The position numbers and the translations under genes are program-made. Positions 1 through 6,899 of a DNA stretch of 13,920 nucleotides are shown here, piece after piece; positions within the stretch are counted from its first letter, which is position 1; each line of letters opens with the position of its first letter. The DNA lies in contig JBKHEN010000066.1 of NCBI GenBank assembly GCA_046540795.1, positions 1 to 13,920 of the forward strand, read 5' to 3'. The notes below the pieces were generated by a model. The model did not search any database. It saw only the letters and a program-made list of their open reading frames with translations, and had not been told where the DNA came from. This DNA is from JAAAOH01 sp046540795 (GTDB lineage Bacteria; Spirochaetota; Spirochaetia; DSM-27196; PWMO01).

Positions 1-57
1 TCCTTACGGGCCTGTGTGTTCTGTTGCTTCAAAAAACAGGCTTATTGATACTTCATT
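1..57. other. Downstream flank of the mevalonate operon, no gene seen
   Basis: AT-richer stretch after the mevalonate kinase stop codon. The only structure is a weak inverted repeat (CCTGT at 11-15, ACAGG at 36-40, with a nested CTGTT/AACAG). It has no convincing GC stem followed by a T-run on the minus strand, so I do not call a terminator. The operon could end here or continue beyond the window. Confidence 0.4.
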
Positions 58-1059
58 TTAGGCGGCCGTAATGACCCGTTCCGCGTCCCCGGCAACAACC
101 CGATATGAGAACAGCGGCAGACCCTCGGCGATTCGGTCGAGGAGCCGTCGTACCGCAGCTTCCGCACGGCGCAGCGCTGCGGCGTCTTCGAAGAGGAGAT
201 AGAACGCACCTCCACCCCCGGCTCCGCTGAGCTTTCCTCCGACGCTGCCGGCCTCGGTGCCCGCCGCAATCACATCTTCGAGATTGCCGGTGGAGAGCTC
301 GAGCCGGCGCAAATGCTCTTGCGCGCTTTCGGCGAGTGTTCCGAGCCGTTTGGCCGATCGGGAAGTGTCGTTGCCGGCGAGCACGGAGATGGCACGCTCG
401 GCAATTGCACCGAGCTCGGCAAGCGCGCGGCGCGTCTGCGGGTCGCCGGACTGCCGGGCAGCCTTCACGCGGGTGACGAGGTGCTTTGTGTCGCCTCTGC
501 GGGGAACGGCTCCCACGAGGAGAAAGAGATCGGCGTTGTCGAGAGTCTCGGCTCGGGGCAAGCCGTTTCTCTCGAAAGTGAACGCCTGAATCCCGCCGAG
601 GTTGGAGATTCCGGTGTCGATGCCGGAGGGACTCCCGTGGAAGAAGACTTCGAGCTCGTGTGCGAGTTGCCAAATGTCTAAAGGAGTCGGTTCCGCAACG
701 GAGGAAGTGGCGGCAAGCTGCGGCAGCACCGCGCGCGCCAGGGCCGTGCACACCGCGGCTGAAGAGCCGAAGCCCATTCCGGGGGGCACCGTGGTTTCGA
801 CGAGAATTTCGCCCCGAAGTCGACGAACGGCATCCGGCGCGGAGCGCCGGGAAAGGACGCTTTCGGCGTGGTCGAGCAGATTCAGGAGAACGGATGCATA
901 GGGTTCGGGGACTTCCGGTGCTCTCCAGGAGCCGCCGTCTGGGCGCAGGTGTAATCGAACTCCGTCCGGGAGAGCGACGCCGACGGCCGGATAGCCGTAA
1001 ACCGCTGCGTGCTCACCAAACAGCAGTAGTTTTGATGCGCCCCATCCACTCAAAGCCAT
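58..1059 (-). CDS. mvk: Mevalonate kinase (GHMP family)
   Basis: Phosphorylates mevalonate to 5-phosphomevalonate with ATP in the cytosol, the first of three GHMP-fold steps encoded side by side here. The 333-residue product has the family signatures in order: ASKLLLFGEHAAVYG near residues 8-22, with Lys10 the expected active-site lysine; the ATP-binding loop PPGMGFGSSAA at 92-102; HGSPSGIDT at 141-149, with Asp148 the likely catalytic base; and KLSGAGGGGAFYLL at 276-289 near the C-terminus. The ATG at 1057-1059 is chosen because a strong GAGGAGGG Shine-Dalgarno lies just upstream and the kinase fold begins immediately. This start lies inside the last codons of phosphomevalonate kinase (10-base overlap), so translation is probably coupled. 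The frame stays open upstream to about 1350, but that extension is Arg/Gly-rich shadow sequence. It is the last gene of the operon. The family call is firm; the substrate is supported by the operon. Confidence 0.93.
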   Translation of the reverse strand: MALSGWGASKLLLFGEHAAVYGYPAVGVALPDGVRLHLRPDGGSWRAPEVPEPYASVLLNLLDHAESVLSRRSAPDAVRRLRGEILVETTVPPGMGFGSSAAVCTALARAVLPQLAATSSVAEPTPLDIWQLAHELEVFFHGSPSGIDTGISNLGGIQAFTFERNGLPRAETLDNADLFLLVGAVPRRGDTKHLVTRVKAARQSGDPQTRRALAELGAIAERAISVLAGNDTSRSAKRLGTLAESAQEHLRRLELSTGNLEDVIAAGTEAGSVGGKLSGAGGGGAFYLLFEDAAALRRAEAAVRRLLDRIAEGLPLFSYRVVAGDAERVITAA

Positions 1060-2075
1060 GTGCAACCCTCCTCGTCGATCCCTGCGGGGCTGGTTCGGAT
1101 TTCGTCTCCCGGTTCTTCCGGGCTCCCCTCTATGCAGACGACTAGCTCGGCGCCCGCTCCGGCGGCTTTGCAGATACGGCAGTCGCGATCTCTTTGCCAT
1201 GATCGCCCCCTGACGGTGCCGGGCTGTCCGGTGGCGGCATCTCCCCCACCGGTTCCTGTGCCCTTCCCGCCGGCAGGCACCCCGATTCGTTCTCCTATTC
1301 GGCGGCCCAGCTCCTGAAGCTCCAGTGCGAGCTCCCGTGCTCTCTCCCATCGGTTCGTCCGCACGAGGGAGCTCACGAGCTCGTTGCTTCGACGGTGAAT
1401 CTCCCTGGCCTCCGCATCATGTGTGCCTTTCCACTCCTCATACCGCGCCACTGCGTCCGGGGTGCTCGTGGGCGTGCCTGTCTCCTGGACGGACAGTGCC
1501 CGCAGCCACGGTAGCCGAGTCCGACGATACTCCGGTCGCTGTCCGCCGCGAAAGAGACCGATGCCTCCGAAGTAGGACGCGGCAACATCGTAGCCGCTAC
1601 CTCGCCCGTTCTGTCCCGCCCGGTGAGCTTCCACCGCAAGCGTGAAGCGCTCACGCTCGTCCGTTATCCCCGCCAGGTCGCAGAGGCTTGCGCATACGGC
1701 GACGACTGCCGCCGCGCTGGAACCGAATCCACGTTTCGTGCCCGACGGACTCAGGAACGCGGAAGAGTCAACGATGAGCTTTCCTCGGAGCTCCTCGACC
1801 TCGACTCCGCGCTCCGTAAGGCGTCCCGCGAGATAATTGCAGGCGCCGGAAAGCACGCCGGAGCCTTCCTGTCGATCATGCGGGCGCCAACGCATGCCGG
1901 CTCGGCCGAGTCGTCCCTCTACCGACAGCTGTCGTGCGGGAATGTACTGTAGTTCCACGTGCGGGGCAACCGCGCATGCCAGGCCGAGGCCACCTTCCTC
2001 GAGAACCGTGTATTCGCCGAAGAGGAGAAGGTTTCCGGGAACCCGACGACCTCTCATGGGTGTGTCGGCACTCAC
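1050..2075 (-). CDS. Phosphomevalonate kinase, spirochaete type (GHMP family)
   Basis: Converts 5-phosphomevalonate to 5-diphosphomevalonate. The 341-residue GHMP kinase shows VPGNLLLFGEYTVLEEGGLGLA at about residues 12-33, the phosphate-binding TKRGFGSSAAAV at 113-124, and GRGSGYDVAASYFGG at 157-171. The C-terminal glycine motif is KAAGAGAE (303-310) rather than the SGAGGGD of many PMKs; the Borrelia enzyme, from memory, has a similar KALGAGNE. The GTG at 2073-2075 is chosen because AGGGGAAG precedes it and GTGA overlaps the upstream stop; the ATG at 2055-2057 lacks a ribosome binding site. Residues 267-299 form a Gly/Arg/Thr-rich stretch that looks unlike the rest and is open in all three frames of this strand, so a natural insert or paired frameshifts are both possible. 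The assignment rests on family plus position between the decarboxylase and mevalonate kinase. Confidence 0.87.
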   Translation of the reverse strand: MSADTPMRGRRVPGNLLLFGEYTVLEEGGLGLACAVAPHVELQYIPARQLSVEGRLGRAGMRWRPHDRQEGSGVLSGACNYLAGRLTERGVEVEELRGKLIVDSSAFLSPSGTKRGFGSSAAAVVAVCASLCDLAGITDERERFTLAVEAHRAGQNGRGSGYDVAASYFGGIGLFRGGQRPEYRRTRLPWLRALSVQETGTPTSTPDAVARYEEWKGTHDAEAREIHRRSNELVSSLVRTNRWERARELALELQELGRRIGERIGVPAGGKGTGTGGGDAATGQPGTVRGRSWQRDRDCRICKAAGAGAELVVCIEGSPEEPGDEIRTSPAGIDEEGCTWL

Positions 2076-3085
2076 GGCACTTCCCCCTCGACACCTGCGC
2101 GCGACGCGTCGGCGTCGTAGACGGCGCCGGCGCTCGATACACGTGGTCCTTCACCGACCCGCGACACGATGATTTGATCAGACACGGGCGACAGCGCCGC
2201 AACGACGGTGTCGGCTTGATCCGCCGTGGTGAGCACTTTTACCTGCGGTCCCGCGTCCATCGTTTCGAAGGCGGCGACGCCGTCGGCGCGAAGCTCCTCG
2301 CAGGCGCGCATGGCCCGCAGGCTGCCGGGAACCCAGTAGAGGACGGGGGGGTCTGCGGCGAGCATCGTGGCGAACATGCGCAGGTAGCTCAGCTGCATGG
2401 CGTGACCGAGTCGCTCGATATCTCGCGCACTGAGGGCTTCATGCGCTTCGGTAAAGATGCTCTCGGAGTCGGCGATCCACGCGGAGAAATACGGCGATGT
2501 CCGGCGTACCCGCTCCATCGCTTCTCGGGACGAAAGGGCTTTCGGTGTCGCTCTGAGCACAACGACGATGACGCGCAGCGACGGCCAGTGCTCGGCGGGG
2601 TAGAGCCGGCGTGCCTCGGTTCCACCCGCCGGCAGCACCGTGAATCCCCCGTAGACCGCGCGGGCCGCCGAGCCCGAGCCGAGGCGCGCGATCCGCGAAA
2701 GCTTCCAGCGAGGGAGCCCGCTGCCGAGCAGTGCATCGACCGCGCACACGAGCGCGGCAACCCCGGAGGAGGAGCTTGCCAAACCGGCACCGGTGGGGAA
2801 ATTGTTCCTGCTCTCGATGAGAAACCGAGCGGTGCTGCCGGTCTCGCTGCGAAGAGCCTCGAAAACCGGTGCAAAACGAGCTTCCTCCTGGGGGGATCCG
2901 TCGACGAGTACCGTATCGTCCCCGTCGGTCCGCGAGGCCCGCGTGACCGTGGCCGGCTCCAACAGGGTGATCGCCAAGCTCGATGTTGCCGGGAGATTCG
3001 TGCCGCCCTGCGCCTTTCCCCAGTATTTCGTGAGTGCGAGGCTCGGGGAGGCCGTGCACAGGACCGAATCGTCGTTCGGGCTCAT
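2072..3085 (-). CDS. mvaD: Diphosphomevalonate decarboxylase
   Basis: Catalyses the ATP-dependent decarboxylation of diphosphomevalonate to isopentenyl diphosphate. The 337-residue protein has the decarboxylase signatures: SLALTKYWGK at residues 15-24 (usual NIALIKYWGK), NNFPTGAGLASSSSGVAAL at 94-112 covering the ATP loop, GSGSAARAVYGGF at 136-148, and MDAGPQVKVL at 276-285 with Asp277 the expected catalytic aspartate. The DAGP signature with KYWGK separates it from the two kinases downstream. ATG at 3083-3085 overlaps the HMG-CoA reductase stop as ATGA and is preceded by AAGGGGGCGGAAG, a good ribosome binding site. Its own TGA overlaps the GTG of phosphomevalonate kinase. Length is normal for the bacterial family. 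A phosphomevalonate decarboxylase is a theoretical alternative, but a dedicated phosphomevalonate kinase next door argues for the classical route. Confidence 0.94.
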   Translation of the reverse strand: MSPNDDSVLCTASPSLALTKYWGKAQGGTNLPATSSLAITLLEPATVTRASRTDGDDTVLVDGSPQEEARFAPVFEALRSETGSTARFLIESRNNFPTGAGLASSSSGVAALVCAVDALLGSGLPRWKLSRIARLGSGSAARAVYGGFTVLPAGGTEARRLYPAEHWPSLRVIVVVLRATPKALSSREAMERVRRTSPYFSAWIADSESIFTEAHEALSARDIERLGHAMQLSYLRMFATMLAADPPVLYWVPGSLRAMRACEELRADGVAAFETMDAGPQVKVLTTADQADTVVAALSPVSDQIIVSRVGEGPRVSSAGAVYDADASRAGVEGEVP

Positions 3086-4407
3086 GTGCTTCCGCCCCCT
3101 TGCTCTTTCCGGACACGGTTCTCGTTGTGGTTTTCAGGCGGCGGTTTGCGGTCGAGCTCCCTCATCAGCGCCCTCGCCGCCTCCTCGCTCAAATCGCCGT
3201 GCTCCCACAGCAACCGGCCGATCTCTCTCATCTGCGCCCCGCGCGCCCCGGCCTTGTAGGCGACCCGGGCAGCATGCAGGCGCATGTGCCCGCGTTGGAT
3301 GCCCTCGCTCACGAGCGCGTGTATTGCCGCGAGGTTCTGTGCAAGGCCGACTGCCGCGGCGACTCGGGAGAGCTGCGAACCACCGGGATCACCGAGTAGA
3401 GCAAGGGAGCGACGTGCATAGGGATGAAACCCGACCGCACCGCCGACGGTGGCGAGGATCAGGGGGAGCTCCAGATGTCCGCGGAGCTCCTCTCCACGGA
3501 CGGTGAAGGACGAGAGAGCGCGGTATGTGCCGGAGCGCGCCGCCCAGGCGTGCGCGGCGGCCTCGAGCCCACGGGTATCATTTGCGGTTGCGAGGGCCAC
3601 GGCGGTGATGCCGTTCATGACCCCCTTGTTGTGGGTGATCGCACGTCCTGTGTCGGCGTCGGCCACCTCCGAGGCGGTGGCTATGCGGTCCGCCACCTCA
3701 GGGCCCGAAAGCCCGCCGCGAGCGAGCCGAGCGACGGGGAGGGTAAATGATGCTCGTACCCGCCGCTGCTGCGCGGCGTTTGTGAGCACCCCCATGATCG
3801 GCGTTCCCCCGCAGCGTCGGGTTATCTCGTGCTGGACATCCTCCGCTACGGTGTTGAGCAGATTGGCGCCCATTGCGTCTCGTACGTCCACATCTATCTC
3901 TACCTTCATCACGCCGGCCTCGCGGATTTGCTCCGTTCGGAGCGCCCGGAAGCCGCCGCCGCGGGTCTCCATGCGCTCGAGGGCGCCGCGGGCTACGGCC
4001 TCGAGGCGGGGCGTCTCGGCTTCGAGGGCGTCCGAGAGCTCGTCCATTGTGGACTCCGGCCGTTGGAAAATCTGTGCCGTCATGACCGGCGGATCCGCCT
4101 CAGTGGAGATGCCCCCGGCGCGGGCGGTGATCCGTGCCGCGTAGGTAGCGGCGGCAACGACCGAGGGCTCCTCGGTGGCCATAGGTACGTCATAACGCTC
4201 CCCGTCTATGAGAAAGCCCGTGGCAACGCCGAGGGGAATCGGCATAACACCGACGGCGGATTCCACCATGACGTCGGCCAGATCGAGGAGCGAAGCATCG
4301 TCCTCGAACTCCTCCTCGTGGAGGCCGAGGGCGCGGGACAGAGCGGCGTGCCGCTCCCGCACATCCAGCTTTCTGAAGTTTTGAGGCAGGAGGGATCGAC
4401 TCATCAT
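3082..4407 (-). CDS. mvaA: Hydroxymethylglutaryl-CoA reductase, class II
   Basis: Reduces HMG-CoA to mevalonate with a nicotinamide cofactor and is the committed step of the pathway. The 441-residue soluble protein has no membrane segments, as expected for class II (bacterial) enzymes. Visible motifs are ESAVGVMPIPLGVATGF (49-65), ATEEPSVVAAAT (77-88) with Glu80 the likely catalytic glutamate, DAMGANLLN (177-185) in the cofactor domain, THNKGVMNGI (258-267) with Lys261, ATANDTRGLEA (273-283) with Asp277, and GIQRGHMRLHA (369-379) with His374. All four expected catalytic residues are present. Its ATG overlaps the isomerase stop as ATGA, with GGGGAAG upstream. NADH versus NADPH preference cannot be read from the sequence. 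The hydrophilic tail after residue 420 looks like a disordered extension. Confidence 0.96.
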   Translation of the reverse strand: MMSRSLLPQNFRKLDVRERHAALSRALGLHEEEFEDDASLLDLADVMVESAVGVMPIPLGVATGFLIDGERYDVPMATEEPSVVAAATYAARITARAGGISTEADPPVMTAQIFQRPESTMDELSDALEAETPRLEAVARGALERMETRGGGFRALRTEQIREAGVMKVEIDVDVRDAMGANLLNTVAEDVQHEITRRCGGTPIMGVLTNAAQQRRVRASFTLPVARLARGGLSGPEVADRIATASEVADADTGRAITHNKGVMNGITAVALATANDTRGLEAAAHAWAARSGTYRALSSFTVRGEELRGHLELPLILATVGGAVGFHPYARRSLALLGDPGGSQLSRVAAAVGLAQNLAAIHALVSEGIQRGHMRLHAARVAYKAGARGAQMREIGRLLWEHGDLSEEAARALMRELDRKPPPENHNENRVRKEQGGGST

Positions 4408-5495
4408 GAGTCTTCCCCGAGGGCGCGTACCAGGGTATCGAAACGCTGCGAACGGAGGAGGACGCGCCCTCGCAATTCTTCGAGGGTATGAGAGGCGGTG
4501 AGGACCATTGCGGTCTCGATCGTCTTGTGCAGCCGCTCACAGAGAGCCAGGGCTCCGTCGACGCCGTCGGTTACGACGGCACGGATGAAAGGCAGAGCAA
4601 GGCCGCAGAGTTCGGCGCCGAGAGCCACCGCTTTGGCAACATCCATACCGCTTCGCAGCCCGCCGGAGGCGATGATACGTCCGCCGCGATGGCCGACGGC
4701 GGCAAGGAGGGCTGCGGTGGGAGTGCCCCAGGAGGCGAACTCGCCGGCGGACTCGCAGAGGGAGCCCTCGAGGCGATAGGACTCCACGCTGACCCAGTTC
4801 GTGCCACCGGAGCCCGCCAGGTCGACGTAGGCGACACCGAGGTCCAGCAGTCGCCTTACTTCGACGGGGTGTATGCCGAATCCGGTTTCCTTCACGATTA
4901 CCGGCTTCGGCGAGACTTCACAGAAGCGGCCGATACTCTCCATGATGCCCCGGAAATCTCGATCGCCTCCCGGTTGAAACAACTCCTGCCCCGGGTTGAG
5001 GTGAACGGCCAGAGCATCGACTTCGAGGCGTTTGAGCATTTCGATGATGTCTTCGTGCGGCAGATCACGGATCTGTACACCGCCGAGATTGGCGAAGACA
5101 GGGACATCCGGCGCAAAGCGCTTGAGACGGAAGTGCTCGAGGACCTCCGGCTTGCGGAAGAGTATTCTGATGGATCCCATCCCCACGGGAATTCCGGCCT
5201 GCTGCGCGGCGGTAGCCAGGTTCTTGTTGGCCATGTAGCCTTCGTCCGAGCCGCCGGTCATCGAGGATATGAGGACCGGCATGCTCACCCGCCGATCGAG
5301 GAAATCCACACCGGTATCGACTTCGTCGGTGGAAAGCTCCGGAAGAGCCCGATGCGGGAATGCGAGCTCTTCGAAGCCGGCGGAGCCGCTTTCCACCGAG
5401 TATCGCTCGGCGTCGACACAGATGGACAGGTGTCGCGCCTTGCGCTCCCCGATAGTCTCCGAAGCTGTCCCCGATTCAGGCTTGGGTGTACACAC
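4404..5495 (-). CDS. fni: Isopentenyl-diphosphate delta-isomerase, type 2 (FMN-dependent)
   Basis: Interconverts IPP and DMAPP using reduced FMN and Mg2+; unrelated to the type 1 (Nudix) enzyme. In the 363-residue form the motifs are GERKARH (residues 16-22, substrate/phosphate binding), SSMTGG (77-82), GMGSIRIL (105-112), HLNPGQELFQPGGDRDF (165-181, with the conserved Gln170/Glu171), KETGFG (202-207), GSGGTNW (228-234) and ASGGLRSGMDVAKA (276-289), the last being the phosphate-binding end of the TIM barrel. There is no ATG near the N-terminus. I prefer GTG at 5493-5495, which gives a normal family length and a 20-base overlap with HMG-CoA synthase, although its ribosome binding site is poor. 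A TTG at 5556-5558 preceded by GAGAGG would add 21 Pro/Arg-rich residues. The 3' end overlaps HMG-CoA reductase by ATGA. Confidence 0.92.
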   Translation of the reverse strand: MCTPKPESGTASETIGERKARHLSICVDAERYSVESGSAGFEELAFPHRALPELSTDEVDTGVDFLDRRVSMPVLISSMTGGSDEGYMANKNLATAAQQAGIPVGMGSIRILFRKPEVLEHFRLKRFAPDVPVFANLGGVQIRDLPHEDIIEMLKRLEVDALAVHLNPGQELFQPGGDRDFRGIMESIGRFCEVSPKPVIVKETGFGIHPVEVRRLLDLGVAYVDLAGSGGTNWVSVESYRLEGSLCESAGEFASWGTPTAALLAAVGHRGGRIIASGGLRSGMDVAKAVALGAELCGLALPFIRAVVTDGVDGALALCERLHKTIETAMVLTASHTLEELRGRVLLRSQRFDTLVRALGEDS

Positions 5496-6744
5496 GGTAT
5501 CCGTCTTCGCGAATGTTCTCGAGATAGAACCGCCCGGCGGGAATGCTCTCCCCGGCAAGGACCTCTCGGTATTCCTCCGGCGCCAACGGAGCGCGGAGCC
5601 AACGCTCGTAGTGCTCGACCGACTCTTCCTCGCCGTCGGTGAGTAGTGCGTCGATGTTCCACCGGGAAATGACGCCCGGTGCGCCGGCGGAGATCCGGCC
5701 GGTGAACACGCTCATGGTATTACCCGATCCATAGGAGCCGAGCAGTACCGTCTTGCCGACGATCCCGTCGCCGAGCTCCCGATGCTGTTGTGCCAAAAGA
5801 TAGGCCAGCGAAAGGTACGCCGAGCCGGAGTAGATGTTGCCGATCTCGCGCGTGGGCGCCAGTGAAGCGATGACCCCCCGTTGCTCGAGGAATGCGTCCG
5901 CCTGTTCCTCATGCAAGCCTTTGTGGTGCAAGAGGACCCGTCTGAGAGCCGTGATCGGCATCTTATAAAACGGCACGTGGAGGACGATGTAATCAGCTTC
6001 GTCCAGCACCTGCGCGGGTTCCACGCCCCGACGTGCCGCATGGTCGCGAAGGGCGGTTTCGAAGGCCTCATTGTAGCATTGTACCGAATAGCCGCCTTTC
6101 ACCTTTGCCGTGACCGACCCCAGGGGACGAAAGAAATCGTCCACGTCCCGGGATGCATAACCCGCGGTGCCGAGATCCAGACTGAGCAGCCGAGGATTCC
6201 GTTCCACCAGCATGCCCACCGCCCCGGCGCCCTGCGTCACCTCGGCGGTGGACGGCGCGTCGTAGCGTGCGATATCGGAGCTGATCACGATTCCCGACTC
6301 ACTATCCCTTCCGGCAACGGCAAGAAGGGCCGCAACACTTAGCATCGAAATCGTCCCACCGGCGCAGGCATGTTGTACCTGAAAGGTAGAGATCGTCTCA
6401 GGGACGTCCATGCCGGCGTTCTGCAGCACTCCTTCTACGTACGCCGCTACCGGCTTGGAGTGATCCACGGGAGTCTCGGTGCCCACCGTCAGATACCGCA
6501 AGCCCTCGCCGGAGCCCCGTGCCCGGAGTATCCCTGCCGCGGCTTCGGCGCTGAGGGTTACATTGTCCTCATAGATTTGGGGATACCGGACGGCCTGTTG
6601 CCCGGTGGTTTCGAGGGCACGGCGCAGCCGCCGCTCGAGCTTCGGGACGGATTGTACTCTGTATTCCACGAGCTTCTCGAGAGAGATGCGCGGGCGTGGA
6701 ACGTATGCGAAAAGATCGCTCAACCCAACCGACGTTTCCTCCAT
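5476..6744 (-). CDS. mvaS: Hydroxymethylglutaryl-CoA synthase
   Basis: Condenses acetyl-CoA with acetoacetyl-CoA to HMG-CoA; a thiolase-fold enzyme and the first gene of the mevalonate operon. The 422-residue protein starts with VGLSDLFAYVPRPRISLEKL (6-25), a typical HMG-CoA synthase N-terminus. The catalytic triad is visible: Glu90 in VGTETPVD, the nucleophile Cys127 in HACAGGTISML, and His256 in LHVPFYKMP. GSYGSGNTMSVF (337-348) is the C-terminal glycine-rich motif. This separates it from FabH/KAS III, which lacks the Glu. ATG at 6742-6744 is preceded by GGAAGGCAGGG at useful spacing. Its TGA lies within the first codons of the isomerase. It is transcribed away from mnmA across a short shared control region. 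No acetoacetyl-CoA thiolase gene is present in the window. Confidence 0.96.
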   Translation of the reverse strand: MEETSVGLSDLFAYVPRPRISLEKLVEYRVQSVPKLERRLRRALETTGQQAVRYPQIYEDNVTLSAEAAAGILRARGSGEGLRYLTVGTETPVDHSKPVAAYVEGVLQNAGMDVPETISTFQVQHACAGGTISMLSVAALLAVAGRDSESGIVISSDIARYDAPSTAEVTQGAGAVGMLVERNPRLLSLDLGTAGYASRDVDDFFRPLGSVTAKVKGGYSVQCYNEAFETALRDHAARRGVEPAQVLDEADYIVLHVPFYKMPITALRRVLLHHKGLHEEQADAFLEQRGVIASLAPTREIGNIYSGSAYLSLAYLLAQQHRELGDGIVGKTVLLGSYGSGNTMSVFTGRISAGAPGVISRWNIDALLTDGEEESVEHYERWLRAPLAPEEYREVLAGESIPAGRFYLENIREDGYRVYTQA

Positions 6745-6899
6745 TCAGTTCCCTGCCTTCCATAAACCGATTGTTTGCCGGCGACGATGATCACACATTA
6801 TCACACGTGCCGTTGTACAATATAAATCACGTACTCGCAAAGGCAAACCACGATCGAGATGCCGGGACCGACCTGCGCTTGATTCCGGAGGCCCGGGCG
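6745..6899. promoter_or_regulatory. Divergent control region between mvaS and mnmA
   Basis: A 155-base AT-richer gap between head-to-head genes, so it must carry both promoters. By eye, the plus-strand candidate for mnmA is TTATCA (6798-6803), 17 bases, TATAAA (6821-6826). The minus-strand candidate for the mevalonate operon is TTATAT (6825-6820), 17 bases, then GATAAT (6802-6797) with an extended TG. The two cores occupy the same roughly 30 bases, so polymerase could probably bind only one at a time. A direct repeat ATCACAC (6790-6796 and 6800-6806), one helical turn apart, covers this site. Boxes are judged by eye only. Confidence 0.5.
6790..6806. repeat. Tandem ATCACAC direct repeat, possible operator
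   Basis: Two exact 7-base copies at 6790-6796 and 6800-6806, spaced 10 bases start to start, so both face the same side of the helix. The TCACA core resembles a CRP/FNR-type half-site, but the copies are direct rather than inverted. They overlap the predicted minus-strand -10 element of the mevalonate operon and the plus-strand -35 of mnmA. A regulatory role is an inference. Confidence 0.35.

Noticed and set aside
11..40. Inverted repeat CCTGT/ACAGG as an operon terminator
   Set aside because: Five-base stem with a 20-base loop and no correctly placed T-run on the minus strand.
1060..1350. Upstream extension of mevalonate kinase
   Set aside because: The GHMP fold starts at the ATG at 1057-1059 behind a strong ribosome binding site; the extension is Arg-rich and lies within the PMK C-terminus.
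1934..3259. Long plus-strand open frame of 441 codons opposite the PMK, mvaD and mvaA genes
   Set aside because: Low-complexity Arg/Gly/Pro-rich translation with no domain, lying antisense to genes with clear catalytic motifs; typical of GC-rich DNA.
4488..5642. Plus-strand open frame of 384 codons opposite fni and mvaS
   Set aside because: Mirror of the coding frame of fni; no recognisable motif and no independent start signal.
6696..6899. Upstream extension of MnmA
   Set aside because: It would run through the divergent promoter region into mvaS, and the extra residues resemble no MnmA N-terminus; GGAGG supports the ATG at 6900.
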